Assembly: GCA_002408485.1 (NCBI GenBank)
Contig: DHSP01000026.1
Coordinates: forward strand, 15,430 to 61,375
DNA length: 45,946 nucleotides
Direction of reading: 5' to 3'
DNA from: Proteiniphilum sp. UBA5283
GTDB lineage: Bacteria > Bacteroidota > Bacteroidia > Bacteroidales > Dysgonomonadaceae
Both the position numbers and the translations under genes were made by a program. Positions 24,235 through 32,715 of the stretch are shown in pieces. Within the stretch, counting starts at the first letter, position 1. Every line of letters starts with the position of its first letter. The notes under the pieces are model-generated. The model was not told the DNA's origin, ran no database searches, and was given only the letters and a program-made list of their open reading frames with translations.

Positions 24235-25329
24235 ATGCGCATCAAAGAAATTCTTCAGGTTATTGAACAACTTGCCCCCCTGCCATTGCAGGAGGATTTT
24301 GACAATAGTGGGCTACAGGTGGGCGATTCCGGAAGGGAAGTGACGGGCGTCCTCCTGGCGATAGACGTGACCGAGAACGTGATCGACGAGGCCCTCGCGT
24401 TGGGGTGCAACCTCATCATCACCCATCACCCCTTAGCCTTCAGGCCTTTTAAGTCGTTGACAGGAAGGAACTACATAGAACGGTGCATGATGCAAGCCAT
24501 CAAAAACGATCTCGTGATTTACGCTGCGCATACCAACCTGGATAACGCACCGGGGGGCGTCAACTACAAGCTGGCAGAAATGCTGGAGCTGCAGAACGTG
24601 AAGATCCTTCAGCCGAAGGAGAATGCCCTGTTGAAGTTTGTTACCACGGTACCCTTGCACCATGCCGATAGTGTGCGAAATGCGCTGTTCAATGCCGGCG
24701 CCGGACATATTGGTAATTATGACAGCTGCAGTTATAATCTGACAGGCGAAGGCACTTTCCGTGCGCGGCAAGGTGCCCGTCCGCATGTTGGAGAGATCAA
24801 TGCTTTGCATGTGGAGCCGGAGGTAAGAATAGAGACCGTGATCCCTCTCATGAAGAAGGAAGAGGTACTGCGGGCGCTGCTGGCTGTGCATCCGTATGAA
24901 GAGCCGGTATACGATCTGTACCCGATCGCCAACACATGGCCGCAGAGCGGCAGCGGGGTGGTGGGGGTGCTGCCGGAGCCGATGCCGGAGCAGGAATTTC
25001 TCTATCTGTTGAAAGACATTTTTAATCTGCCTGCCATTCGTCACTCAAAGATGCATGGTAAGGAGATCCGCGATGTGGCCCTGTGCGGTGGGGCAGGATC
25101 ATTTTTGATCCCCGGTGCCGTGGCATATGGCGCCGATGCCTTTGTGACGGGCGAGGCGAAGTACAACGATTTCTACGACGTGGAAGGGCGTATACTGCTC
25201 GCTGTAGTAGGCCATTACGAGTCGGAGATCTGCACAAAAGATATTTTTTTCGATCTTCTTTCGAAAAAATTTTCTACCTTTGCATTGCATAAATCGGCAT
25301 TCGACTCGAATCCCGTGAAATATCTGTGA
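24235..25329 (+). CDS. Nif3/YbgI-family dinuclear metal protein
   Basis: Member of the DUF34/NIF3 family, toroid-forming proteins with two metal ions per subunit. Some members have been linked to GTP cyclohydrolase I type 2-like activity, but the family's real role is unsettled. The 364-residue product has metal ligands in ITHHPLAF (H64, H65), LDNAPGG (D103) and, at the end, VVGHYESE (H327, E329). The middle part (about 130-250) is the PII-like insert found in the long form. It stands apart from the neighbouring PNGase F-like gene, and its transcript ends at the hairpin at 25371. Confidence 0.88.
   Translation: MRIKEILQVIEQLAPLPLQEDFDNSGLQVGDSGREVTGVLLAIDVTENVIDEALALGCNLIITHHPLAFRPFKSLTGRNYIERCMMQAIKNDLVIYAAHTNLDNAPGGVNYKLAEMLELQNVKILQPKENALLKFVTTVPLHHADSVRNALFNAGAGHIGNYDSCSYNLTGEGTFRARQGARPHVGEINALHVEPEVRIETVIPLMKKEEVLRALLAVHPYEEPVYDLYPIANTWPQSGSGVVGVLPEPMPEQEFLYLLKDIFNLPAIRHSKMHGKEIRDVALCGGAGSFLIPGAVAYGADAFVTGEAKYNDFYDVEGRILLAVVGHYESEICTKDIFFDLLSKKFSTFALHKSAFDSNPVKYL
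25275..25282 (+). promoter_or_regulatory. Possible internal promoter, -7 element
   Basis: TACCTTTG followed by C, inside the last codons of the Nif3-family gene. The match to TAnnTTTG is good, but no TTG lies at the right distance. It could start a short RNA ending at the terminator at 25414 or feed the zinc-ribbon gene. Confidence 0.35.
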
Positions 25330-25370
25330 AAGAAAGCGGTCTGACTTGTTCCCGCAGTTGCAGAGAAATG

Positions 25371-25414
25371 TGGTAATGAAACGACGGAGTTGTCGTTTGA
25401 TTACTGCATTTTTT
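25371..25414 (+). terminator. Terminator behind the Nif3-family gene
   Basis: GTAAT-G-AAACGAC pairs with GTCGTTT-G-ATTAC around GGAGTT, with two further wobble pairs at the base. Six Ts follow at 25409-25414. Confidence 0.8.
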
Positions 25415-25580
25415 ATTAGGATGACTCCGGACGACAACGATTGTATGCTCAATCCCGTATGCGAGGCCCGGGATTTCTGATTTCGCGACTCACCCTCGTC
25501 AACAACGATGAGCGTGCAGGGATCAAAATGGGCGTCGACCTGATCTGAAATAATTACATCATTACATAAACCGAACCATT
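25415..25580 (+). other. Structured leader ahead of the zinc-ribbon gene
   Basis: Two clear stems: AATCCCG/CGGGATT near 25452-25477 and CTCGTC/GATGAG around AACAAC near 25496-25513. The stretch has no ORF and no recognised riboswitch or housekeeping RNA. It could be a 5' untranslated control region of the gene at 25581 or a separate small RNA. Confidence 0.35.
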
Positions 25581-26348
25581 ATGGCAACAAGAAAAAAAAC
25601 CGTTGAAAAAGAAGTCTCCGTAGAGGATAAACTAAAGTCGCTCTTCAAACTGCAATCGTATCTGTCGGAAATTGACCGGATCAAAACATTGCGCGGGGAG
25701 CTTCCGCTCGAGGTGTCGGATCTCGACGACGAGATCGCCGGCCTGGGTACACGTGTCAATAATTTTCAGCTTGAAATGAAGCAGTTGGAGGAGAACACCA
25801 AGCTGCAGAAAGGGAAGATAGAAACCTGCAAGGCAAAGATCGAAAAATATACCAAGCAGCTCGACAACGTACGTAACAGCAAGGAGTACGATCATCTTTC
25901 GAAGGAGATTGAATTTGAAACACTGGAAATTGAGCTTTCCGAAAAGCATATCCGGGAGTTTTCGCAGGAGATCGCATCCATCAAAGAGCAGATTGAAGCT
26001 GCGGGCGAGCAGCTGAAGGATAAGACAGCCGACCTTGAGATGAAGAAAAAGGAGCTGGACGACATTGTTTCGGAAACAAAAGCACAGGAAGAGAAAATTC
26101 GAGAGAAAGCAAAAAAAACGGAGAATACCATTGAGCCCCGTCTCCTGGCTGCCTTCAAACGTATTCGCAAGAATGCCCGCAACGGCCTTGGCGTGGTGCC
26201 CATTCAACGGGGTGCCTGCGGGGGATGCTTCAACAAAATTCCTCCCCAGAAACAGATGGACATCAAGCTGGGCAAAAAGATCATTGTCTGTGAATATTGC
26301 GGGCGGATCATGATTGACCCTGAAATGGCCGGAATCGTGGAAAAATAA
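25581..26348 (+). CDS. Coiled-coil protein with C4 zinc ribbon
   Basis: A 255-residue cytosolic protein. Residues about 20-185 form a long charged coiled coil rich in Glu, Lys and Leu. The C-terminal C4 zinc ribbon has its cysteines at C213, C216, C237 and C240. The architecture is that of the DUF164 / zf-RING_7 family, which includes Helicobacter HP0958 (FlgZ). That protein affects flagellar gene expression through RNA and sigma factor contacts. The organism shows no flagellar gene here, so a more general RNA or nucleic acid role is possible. It follows a Nif3-family gene, a pairing I recall from other Bacteroidetes. Confidence 0.8.
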   Translation: MATRKKTVEKEVSVEDKLKSLFKLQSYLSEIDRIKTLRGELPLEVSDLDDEIAGLGTRVNNFQLEMKQLEENTKLQKGKIETCKAKIEKYTKQLDNVRNSKEYDHLSKEIEFETLEIELSEKHIREFSQEIASIKEQIEAAGEQLKDKTADLEMKKKELDDIVSETKAQEEKIREKAKKTENTIEPRLLAAFKRIRKNARNGLGVVPIQRGACGGCFNKIPPQKQMDIKLGKKIIVCEYCGRIMIDPEMAGIVEK

Positions 26349-26376
26349 ATTGCATAACCCGGGAAAAGACACCGGC

Positions 26377-26396
26377 ATTCCATTGAGGAATTTTTT
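26377..26396 (+). terminator. Probable weak terminator
   Basis: A five-base stem ATTCC/GGAAT with an ATTGA loop runs into six Ts. It is short, but placed right behind the zinc-ribbon gene and before the nqr promoter. Confidence 0.45.
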
Positions 26397-26400
26397 CTTT

Positions 26401-26414
26401 ATTTTCCGGAAAAT
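26401..26414. promoter_or_regulatory. 14-bp palindrome at the nqr promoter
   Basis: ATTTTCCGGAAAAT is a perfect inverted repeat. It ends 26 bp ahead of the -7 element at 26440, where the -33 contacts would lie. It may be an operator for a dimeric regulator. Confidence 0.4.
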
Positions 26415-26439
26415 TTTCTTTTATTGGCTGCAAATAACG

Positions 26440-26447
26440 TATCTTTG
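26440..26447 (+). promoter_or_regulatory. -7 element of the nqr operon
   Basis: TATCTTTG followed by C matches TAnnTTTG exactly. The only nearby TTG (26424-26426) is 13 bp away, too close for the usual spacing. The leader to nqrA would be about 100 nt. Confidence 0.55.
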
Positions 26448-26556
26448 CGCTTTTAAAAGACTATATCCTCTATGTACATCGCACTTGTGTGAAACCTTTT
26501 AATTTATAACAGGTTCAATAAAAAAGATTACAAGAAAGGTAATTTATAATAACTAT

Positions 26557-27903
26557 ATGGCTAATCGAATAAAAATTAAGAAAGGCTTGCAAATTCCGTT
26601 GCTCGGTGCCGCAGAAGAGACCGTCAGAGGTACGGTAAAGAGTGAATTTGTACGCATTTGTCCGGAAGATTTTCATGGCATTACACCCAAGTTAGCCGTC
26701 AGGGTGGACGATACCGTAAAGGCCGGTACAGCGCTGTTCTACGAGAAGAATCATCCCGACATGCGCTTTGCTTCGCCCGTGAGCGGTGTGGTGACCGCCA
26801 TTGAAAGAGGGGAGAAAAGGCGTATCCTTCACATTGTTGTAAAGGCCGACGATAGCACTCAGTACGAAGACTTTGGAGCAAAGGAAGTGGCTTCGCTTTC
26901 CGGTGAGGAGGTGAAAAGAACAATCCTCGATGCCGGCATCTGGTTTCTGATTAAACAGCGCCCTTACGATGTGGTGGCTCTCCCGGATAAAGAACCCCGC
27001 GATATTTTTGTGACCGGCTTCGATTCTGCGCCGCTGGCTCCCTCGTACGACTTTCTGTTGAAGGAGAAGGAGGCCGACTTCCAGGCTGGGCTTGATGCTC
27101 TGGCAAAGCTCACTCCCGGGAAGGTATACCTCTCTGTCAGCAACAAAACCTCGTTCAACGGTTTGCGTGAAGCAAAGAATGTGGTCATCACCGAATTCGA
27201 AGGGCCACATCCCGCCGGAAATGTGGGTGTGCAAATCAATCACATCAAGCCGGTGAACCGGGGAGAGGTGGTGTGGACGCTCAATGCCCCGGATGTAGCC
27301 ATCATCGGCCGCCTCTTCAACAAGGGGGTCGTTGATCTTACCCGCACTGTGGCACTCACCGGTTCGGAAGTGAAGCAGACGGGCTACTACAATATGGTGA
27401 TCGGTACGGAACTGAAATCGATCTTTGCACAGAACGTGACCGAAGGAATCTCGCTGCGCTTTATCAGCGGAAACCCGCTCACAGGAAGGAAGATTGATGC
27501 GAATGGGGAGCTGCGGGCCTACGACTCGCAGGTGACAGTGATTCCCGAAGGGGACGACGTGCACGAGGCTTTTGGATGGGCTTCCTTCTCGCCAAAACGT
27601 TACAGTGCCGGTGCCACATATTTCTCTCACCGTAAAAATTACCGTCTCGACGCCCGCCTCATGGGAGGGCCCAGGGCCATCATCGTCTCCAACGAGTACG
27701 ACAAGGTTTTCCCCATGGATATCTATCCTGAGCAGCTGATCAAAGCCATCATCGCATTTAATATTGACAAGATGGAGCAGCTGGGTATTTATGAAGTGGC
27801 CCCCGAAGATTTCGCACTGTGCGAGTTTGTGGATACTTCGAAGCTGGAGCTGCAACGTATCGTACGCGCCGGGCTGGATTTGCTGCGCAAGGAGATGGAA
27901 TAA
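26557..27903 (+). CDS. nqrA: Na+-translocating NADH:quinone reductase subunit A
   Basis: Cytosolic subunit of the six-part respiratory sodium pump, taking part in quinone reduction. The 448-residue product starts MANRIKIKKGLQIPLLGAAEETV and has the biotinyl-lipoyl-like hairpin part around FYEKNHPDMRFASPVSGVVTAI. Length matches the family. It is the first gene of nqrABCDEF; the promoter-like element is about 110 bp upstream and nqrB follows after 46 nt. Confidence 0.95.
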   Translation: MANRIKIKKGLQIPLLGAAEETVRGTVKSEFVRICPEDFHGITPKLAVRVDDTVKAGTALFYEKNHPDMRFASPVSGVVTAIERGEKRRILHIVVKADDSTQYEDFGAKEVASLSGEEVKRTILDAGIWFLIKQRPYDVVALPDKEPRDIFVTGFDSAPLAPSYDFLLKEKEADFQAGLDALAKLTPGKVYLSVSNKTSFNGLREAKNVVITEFEGPHPAGNVGVQINHIKPVNRGEVVWTLNAPDVAIIGRLFNKGVVDLTRTVALTGSEVKQTGYYNMVIGTELKSIFAQNVTEGISLRFISGNPLTGRKIDANGELRAYDSQVTVIPEGDDVHEAFGWASFSPKRYSAGATYFSHRKNYRLDARLMGGPRAIIVSNEYDKVFPMDIYPEQLIKAIIAFNIDKMEQLGIYEVAPEDFALCEFVDTSKLELQRIVRAGLDLLRKEME

Positions 27904-27949
27904 GCGGTGCAACGGTATAATTGAATAATAACTACTAAAACATAGCACT

Positions 27950-29173
27950 TTGAAAGCGTTAAGAAAGTATCTTGATAAGATAAAACCGAATTTCGAGGAA
28001 GGCGGTAAACTGCATTGGCTTTATTCAACGTACGATGCATTTGAGACATTCCTTTTCGTGCCCAACACTACATCGAGATCGGGAGTGCATATTCACGATG
28101 CACGCGACTCGAAACGCACGATGATCGTTGTGATCATCGCCCTGTTGCCCGCCCTCCTGGTGGGCATGTACAATGTGGGGCTGCAACATTATATGTCCTT
28201 GGGACTGGAGGCTTCCCTCCTAACGAAATTTATTTACGGATTCCTGGCTGTGCTGCCTCAGATTGTGGTCTCCTACGTGGTGGGGCTGGGTATTGAGTTT
28301 GCCATTGCCCAGGTAAGAAAGGAAGAGGTGGCCGAAGGATTTCTGGTGACGGGGATTCTTATTCCGATGATTGTTCCGGTGGACACCCCGTTGTGGATGA
28401 TTGCCGTAGCCACTGCCTTCGCAGTAATCTTTGCTAAAGAGGTCTTTGGCGGTACGGGATATAATATATTCAATGTGGCGTTGATCACGCGTGCTTTCCT
28501 GTTTTTCTCCTATCCCTCGAAGATGTCGGGCGACCAGGTATGGGTGCGTACTGCCGACACCTTTGGCATGGGCAAGGGAACCGTGATAGACGCCTACTCG
28601 GGCGCTACGCCGCTGGGACAGATTGCCACCACCGATGCGGCCAGCTTCGGCGAATTCACCTTTCAGGGCATCACCGGTCAGCCTTTGAGCATCAGTGATA
28701 TGTTCTTCGGATTTATTCCCGGTTCCGTAGGTGAGGTTTCCACCTTTGCCATCCTGTTGGGTGCCCTGCTGCTGATTGCTACCGGCGTGGGGAGTTGGAA
28801 AACCATGCTCTCGGTATTCCTGGGCGGACTTGTGTCGGTGTTGCTGGTGAATCTCTTCGCTCAGAATGCGATCATGGAGATGCCGGTACATTATCATTTC
28901 CTGTTGGGCGGCTTTGCTTTTGGCGCCGTGTTCATGGCTACAGACCCGGTCACGTCGGCCCGAACGGAGAAGGGGAAATGGATCTATGGCTTCCTGATCG
29001 GGATGCTGGCGATTACCATCCGCGTGTTCAACCCGGGTTATCCCGAAGGCATGATGCTTGCCATCCTGTTTATGAACGCGTTTGCACCGCTTATCGACTT
29101 CTATGTGATTGACGGCAACATCAAACGACGTATGAAAAGGGCTGCCGTAGCAAAAACGGGACAACAACAATAA
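27950..29173 (+). CDS. nqrB: Na+-NQR subunit B
   Basis: Integral membrane subunit that holds riboflavin and a covalent FMN and forms the main sodium path. The start codon is TTG (MKALRKYLDKIKPNF): an in-frame stop lies 21 bases upstream with no ATG or GTG between, and the protein beginning matches the family from this point. Of 407 residues, most form hydrophobic helices. The flavinylation site is the SGAT motif with T220. The Asp/Gly-rich membrane helices expected of the family are present. Confidence 0.95.
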   Translation: MKALRKYLDKIKPNFEEGGKLHWLYSTYDAFETFLFVPNTTSRSGVHIHDARDSKRTMIVVIIALLPALLVGMYNVGLQHYMSLGLEASLLTKFIYGFLAVLPQIVVSYVVGLGIEFAIAQVRKEEVAEGFLVTGILIPMIVPVDTPLWMIAVATAFAVIFAKEVFGGTGYNIFNVALITRAFLFFSYPSKMSGDQVWVRTADTFGMGKGTVIDAYSGATPLGQIATTDAASFGEFTFQGITGQPLSISDMFFGFIPGSVGEVSTFAILLGALLLIATGVGSWKTMLSVFLGGLVSVLLVNLFAQNAIMEMPVHYHFLLGGFAFGAVFMATDPVTSARTEKGKWIYGFLIGMLAITIRVFNPGYPEGMMLAILFMNAFAPLIDFYVIDGNIKRRMKRAAVAKTGQQQ

Positions 29174-29185
29174 AGGAGGATAGCT

Positions 29186-29896
29186 ATGAACAGAGAAAAT
29201 AGTGGATACACAATTATATATGCTGCGGTAATGGTGATTCTCGTGGCGCTGGGGCTCGCATTCACGCATCAGGTGCTGAACGAGAAGCAGACGACCAACG
29301 TGAATATTGACAAAATGCAGCAGATTTTGCGTTCGCTCAATATCAACGCAAAGGCTGCCGAAGCGGAAGCAAAGTACGATGAGTTGGTGAAAAATGCCTA
29401 CCTTATCGACAGCCACGGAAACAAGGTGGAGGGTACCGAGGGAATCACGCCCAACGATCCTGCCTTTTCTACAGAGCTGGGCAGCGAAGGAGCGCAGGGC
29501 CTGCCGGTATACGAAGCAGAAGTTGCGGGAGCACCCGTATACATCATACCCATGAGGGGGACGGGCCTTTGGGGGGCTATCTGGGGCTACCTGGCCGTTG
29601 AAGCTGATGGCAGCACCATCTACGGATCCGAGTTTGGCCATGCCGGTGAAACACCCGGATTGGGTGCAGAAATTGTAACACTCGCGTTCCGGAACCAGTT
29701 CACCGGCAAGGAGCTCTTTAAAGAAGGTGAGTTCAGGTCGATTGCCGTGGTGAAGCCTGGCAAATCGGTCGCCAACCGTGATTACGTGGACGGCATCTCG
29801 GGGGGAACCATCACCAGTCAGGGTGTAGACAAGATGCTGCTTCAAAGCGTGGGTGAATACAAGAGTTTTTTGATGAACTTGCAGGCTGCCCAATAG
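29186..29896 (+). CDS. nqrC: Na+-NQR subunit C
   Basis: Subunit with one N-terminal membrane helix (about residues 9-27) and a periplasmic FMN-binding domain. FMN is linked through a phosphoester to a threonine in the SG(A/G)T motif, here SGGT with T208 followed by ITS. The 236-residue length is normal for the Bacteroidetes form. The start has an AAGGAGG ribosome binding site, one of very few full Shine-Dalgarno matches in the window. FMN attachment needs ApbE, which is not encoded in the window. Confidence 0.95.
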   Translation: MNRENSGYTIIYAAVMVILVALGLAFTHQVLNEKQTTNVNIDKMQQILRSLNINAKAAEAEAKYDELVKNAYLIDSHGNKVEGTEGITPNDPAFSTELGSEGAQGLPVYEAEVAGAPVYIIPMRGTGLWGAIWGYLAVEADGSTIYGSEFGHAGETPGLGAEIVTLAFRNQFTGKELFKEGEFRSIAVVKPGKSVANRDYVDGISGGTITSQGVDKMLLQSVGEYKSFLMNLQAAQ

Positions 29897-29923
29897 GGAC
29901 AGACGATATAAAACAGTAAGAAA

Positions 29924-30556
29924 ATGGCTTTATCAAGTAAAACAAAAGCGGTTTTGTTGGGCCCGCTGAATAAAAACAACCCCGTTATTGTGCAGGTACT
30001 GGGTATCTGCTCGGCACTGGCGGTAACCTCCAAGCTGGAACCCTCACTGGTGATGGCTATCTCCGTAACTATTGTCGTGGCTTTTGCCAACGTGATCATA
30101 TCGCTGCTGCGCAAGACTATACCCAACCGCATTCGCATCATTGTGCAGCTTGTGGTTGCGGCAGCTCTGGTTACCATTGTGAGTGAGGTGCTGAAAGCTT
30201 TCGCCTACGATGTGAACAAACAACTCTCGGTATTTGTGGGCCTGATAGTCACCAACTGTATTTTGATGGGACGACTCGAAGCTTTTGCACTGGGTAACGG
30301 CCCCTGGCCTTCTTTCCTCGACGGGATAGGCAACGGACTGGGCTATGGCTGGATTTTAATAGTGGTAGGATTCTTCCGTGAGTTGTTGGGTTCGGGTACG
30401 CTGATGGGACATCAGGTGATTCCGCAGGCGTTCTACGATGCCGGCTATGAAAATAACGGACTCATGATGCTCGCACCCATGGCCATCCTGTTGGTGGCAT
30501 GTATCATCTGGATTCACCGGGCGAACAACAAGGAGCTGCAGGAGGAAACCAATTAA
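29924..30556 (+). CDS. nqrD: Na+-NQR subunit D
   Basis: Integral membrane subunit, homologous to NqrE and RnfE/A. The two form the pair with inverted topology that binds a [2Fe-2S] cluster in the membrane centre. The 210-residue product has about six hydrophobic helices and the conserved LGICSALAVTSKLEPSLVMAISV and VTNCILMGRLEAFALGNGP segments; C26 of the first and C112 of the second are the expected cluster cysteines. Its length is normal. Confidence 0.95.
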   Translation: MALSSKTKAVLLGPLNKNNPVIVQVLGICSALAVTSKLEPSLVMAISVTIVVAFANVIISLLRKTIPNRIRIIVQLVVAAALVTIVSEVLKAFAYDVNKQLSVFVGLIVTNCILMGRLEAFALGNGPWPSFLDGIGNGLGYGWILIVVGFFRELLGSGTLMGHQVIPQAFYDAGYENNGLMMLAPMAILLVACIIWIHRANNKELQEETN

Positions 30557-30580
30557 TAATCGAAAAAATAGTAAAGATAT

Positions 30581-31195
30581 ATGGATGCAATTAGTTTAAT
30601 TGTACGGTCGATCTTCGTCGATAACATGATTTTCGCTTACTTCCTGGGGATGTGTTCCTTCCTGGCGGTGTCGAAGAACGTGAAAACAGCATTGGGACTC
30701 GGTATTGCAGTTACTTTCGTGCTGGTGCTGACATTACCCATCAATTATTTACTCGAAAACTATGTACTCAAAGCGGGAGCCCTGGAGTGGCTAGGCGAAG
30801 AGTTTGCAGCAGTAGACCTGAGCGTTTTTAGTTTGCTTATCTTTATTGCGGTGATTGCCTCTTTTGTGCAGCTGGTGGAGATGATTGTTGAACGATTCAC
30901 TCCCGCCCTCTACTCCTCGTTGGGTATCTTTTTGCCGCTCATTGCGGTAAACTGTGCTATCCTGGGAGGATCCCTGTTTATGCAACAGCGCGAATTTGCC
31001 AACATTGGCATGGCCACCGCCTATAGCTTTGGATCGGGCATCGGCTGGCTGCTGGCCATTGTTGGGATGGCTGCCATCCGGGAGAAACTGGAATATTCTC
31101 ATGTACCAAAGCCATTGAAAGGGTTGGGAATTACCTTTATCATCACGGCATTGATGGCCATCGGGTTTATGAGTTTTTCCGGAATCAACATTTAA
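30581..31195 (+). CDS. nqrE: Na+-NQR subunit E
   Basis: Partner of NqrD in the membrane. The 204-residue product has about six hydrophobic helices. The conserved motifs FAYFLGMCSFLAVSKNVKTALGLG and IAVNCAILGGSLFMQQR provide the two cysteines of the shared iron-sulfur site. The spacing to nqrD is 24 nt and to nqrF 50 nt, all on one strand. Confidence 0.95.
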   Translation: MDAISLIVRSIFVDNMIFAYFLGMCSFLAVSKNVKTALGLGIAVTFVLVLTLPINYLLENYVLKAGALEWLGEEFAAVDLSVFSLLIFIAVIASFVQLVEMIVERFTPALYSSLGIFLPLIAVNCAILGGSLFMQQREFANIGMATAYSFGSGIGWLLAIVGMAAIREKLEYSHVPKPLKGLGITFIITALMAIGFMSFSGINI

Positions 31196-31245
31196 CCCCA
31201 CACACAGACATTAACATCGGTTATAAATAAATTAAATACATAAGT

Positions 31246-32520
31246 ATGAGTGTATTATTAAATGCGGGCGGACTAACGATATGGACAAGTGTTGTTGTAT
31301 TCTTGCTGATCATCCTTATCCTGGTTGTCGTTATTCTTATCGCCAAGGCCAAACTTATGCCGTCAGGCAATGTAAAAATCACCGTAAACAACGAGAAAGA
31401 GCTGAGCGTGCCGATGGGGAACACCCTGTTAAACTCGCTTCAGATGAAGGATATCTATCTTTCTTCCGCTTGTGGAGGCGGCGGAACATGCGGTCAGTGC
31501 CGTTGCCGCGTGGAGGAGGGCGGTGGTGAGATACTGCCGACCGAGAAAGGCCACTTCAGCCGGAAGGAGCAACTCAATAACTGGCGCTTAAGCTGTCAGG
31601 TGAAAGTGAAAGACAACATGTCGATTGTTGTTCCCGACGAGATCTTTGGTATCAAGGAGTGGGAGTGTGAAGTCATCTCGAACAAAAATGTGGCGTCGTT
31701 TATCAAGGAGTTCGTGGTCAAACTGCCCGAAGGGGAGAAGCTCGACTTCAAACCGGGCTCCTACAGCCAGATCAGAGTCCCCAAATACGATGCTGTCCGT
31801 TACTCGGATTTTCACATCGAAGATAAATATAAAGGAGATTGGGATAAGTTTAAAATGTGGGATCTGACTGCCAAAAATGAGGAGGACACTGTCCGTGCCT
31901 ATTCAATGGCGAACTATCCTGCAGAAGGAAACATCATCACCCTGAATGTGCGCGTGGCCACGCCACCATTCGATAAAGCAAAAGGGGGGTGGATGAACGT
32001 AAACCCCGGGATTGTATCTTCGTACATCTTCAACCTGAAGCCAGGCGACAAAGTGATGATGTCGGGCCCCTATGGCGATTTCCATCCTGTGCTCAACAGC
32101 AAGAGAGAGATGCTCTGGATTGGTGGAGGCGCGGGGATGGCTCCGCTGCGCTCGCAGATCATGCACATGACCAAGACATTGAAGACCAGGGATCGGAAGA
32201 TGACTTACTTCTATGGTGCCAGAGCCTTGGTGGAGGCTTTCTATCTGGAAGATTTCTACGAGCTCGAACGGGAGTTCCCCAACTTCTCTTTCCGTCTGGC
32301 GCTCGACCGTCCCGATCCGGCTGCCGATGCGGCCGGCGTGAAATATACACCGGGTTTTGTGCATCAGGTGATCTACGATACCTATCTGAAAGATCATGAG
32401 GCTCCCGAGGATATCGAGTACTACATGTGTGGTCCCGGACCGATGGCCAATGCTGCAAAGCGCATGCTCGACAGCCTGGGTGTACCGCCGGAGATGATCA
32501 TGTTCGACGATTTCGGCTAA
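31246..32520 (+). CDS. nqrF: Na+-NQR subunit F, NADH-oxidising
   Basis: Entry point of electrons into the complex. The 424-residue product has one N-terminal membrane helix (about 10-33). The [2Fe-2S] ferredoxin domain has cysteines C76, C82, C85 and C117. The FAD domain shows RAYSMANYP (217-225). The NADH domain shows GGGAGMAPLRSQ (293-304) and CGPGPM (395-400). All cofactor motifs are complete, so the operon looks functional. A terminator lies 60 nt behind it. Confidence 0.96.
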   Translation: MSVLLNAGGLTIWTSVVVFLLIILILVVVILIAKAKLMPSGNVKITVNNEKELSVPMGNTLLNSLQMKDIYLSSACGGGGTCGQCRCRVEEGGGEILPTEKGHFSRKEQLNNWRLSCQVKVKDNMSIVVPDEIFGIKEWECEVISNKNVASFIKEFVVKLPEGEKLDFKPGSYSQIRVPKYDAVRYSDFHIEDKYKGDWDKFKMWDLTAKNEEDTVRAYSMANYPAEGNIITLNVRVATPPFDKAKGGWMNVNPGIVSSYIFNLKPGDKVMMSGPYGDFHPVLNSKREMLWIGGGAGMAPLRSQIMHMTKTLKTRDRKMTYFYGARALVEAFYLEDFYELEREFPNFSFRLALDRPDPAADAAGVKYTPGFVHQVIYDTYLKDHEAPEDIEYYMCGPGPMANAAKRMLDSLGVPPEMIMFDDFG

Positions 32521-32580
32521 TTGACATTTTTCTACCTGCTTTTTGCTGTAAGGTCACAGCTGCGGCAGTTGGTAAATCAG

Positions 32581-32613
32581 ACGGTACTCTCCTTGCGGGA
32601 GGGCCGTTTTTTT
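32581..32613 (+). terminator. Terminator of the nqr operon
   Basis: ACGG (32581-32584) pairs with CCGT (32604-32607), with an inner CTCC/GGAG stem around TTGC, followed by seven Ts to 32613. Confidence 0.75.
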
Positions 32614-32715
32614 ATGCTGCAGGCTTGTTTGTCCTGCATGTCATGTATTCGGCAAAAGTTTGTGTTTCGTGTGCAGCGTGTCTGACTCACGGTGTACGTT
32701 TTGTCCGTTGAGAAA

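Noticed and set aside
25330..25580. RNase P RNA, tmRNA or SRP RNA in the nif3/zinc-ribbon gap
   Set aside because: None of their conserved core sequences could be found, and the region is interrupted by a strong terminator.
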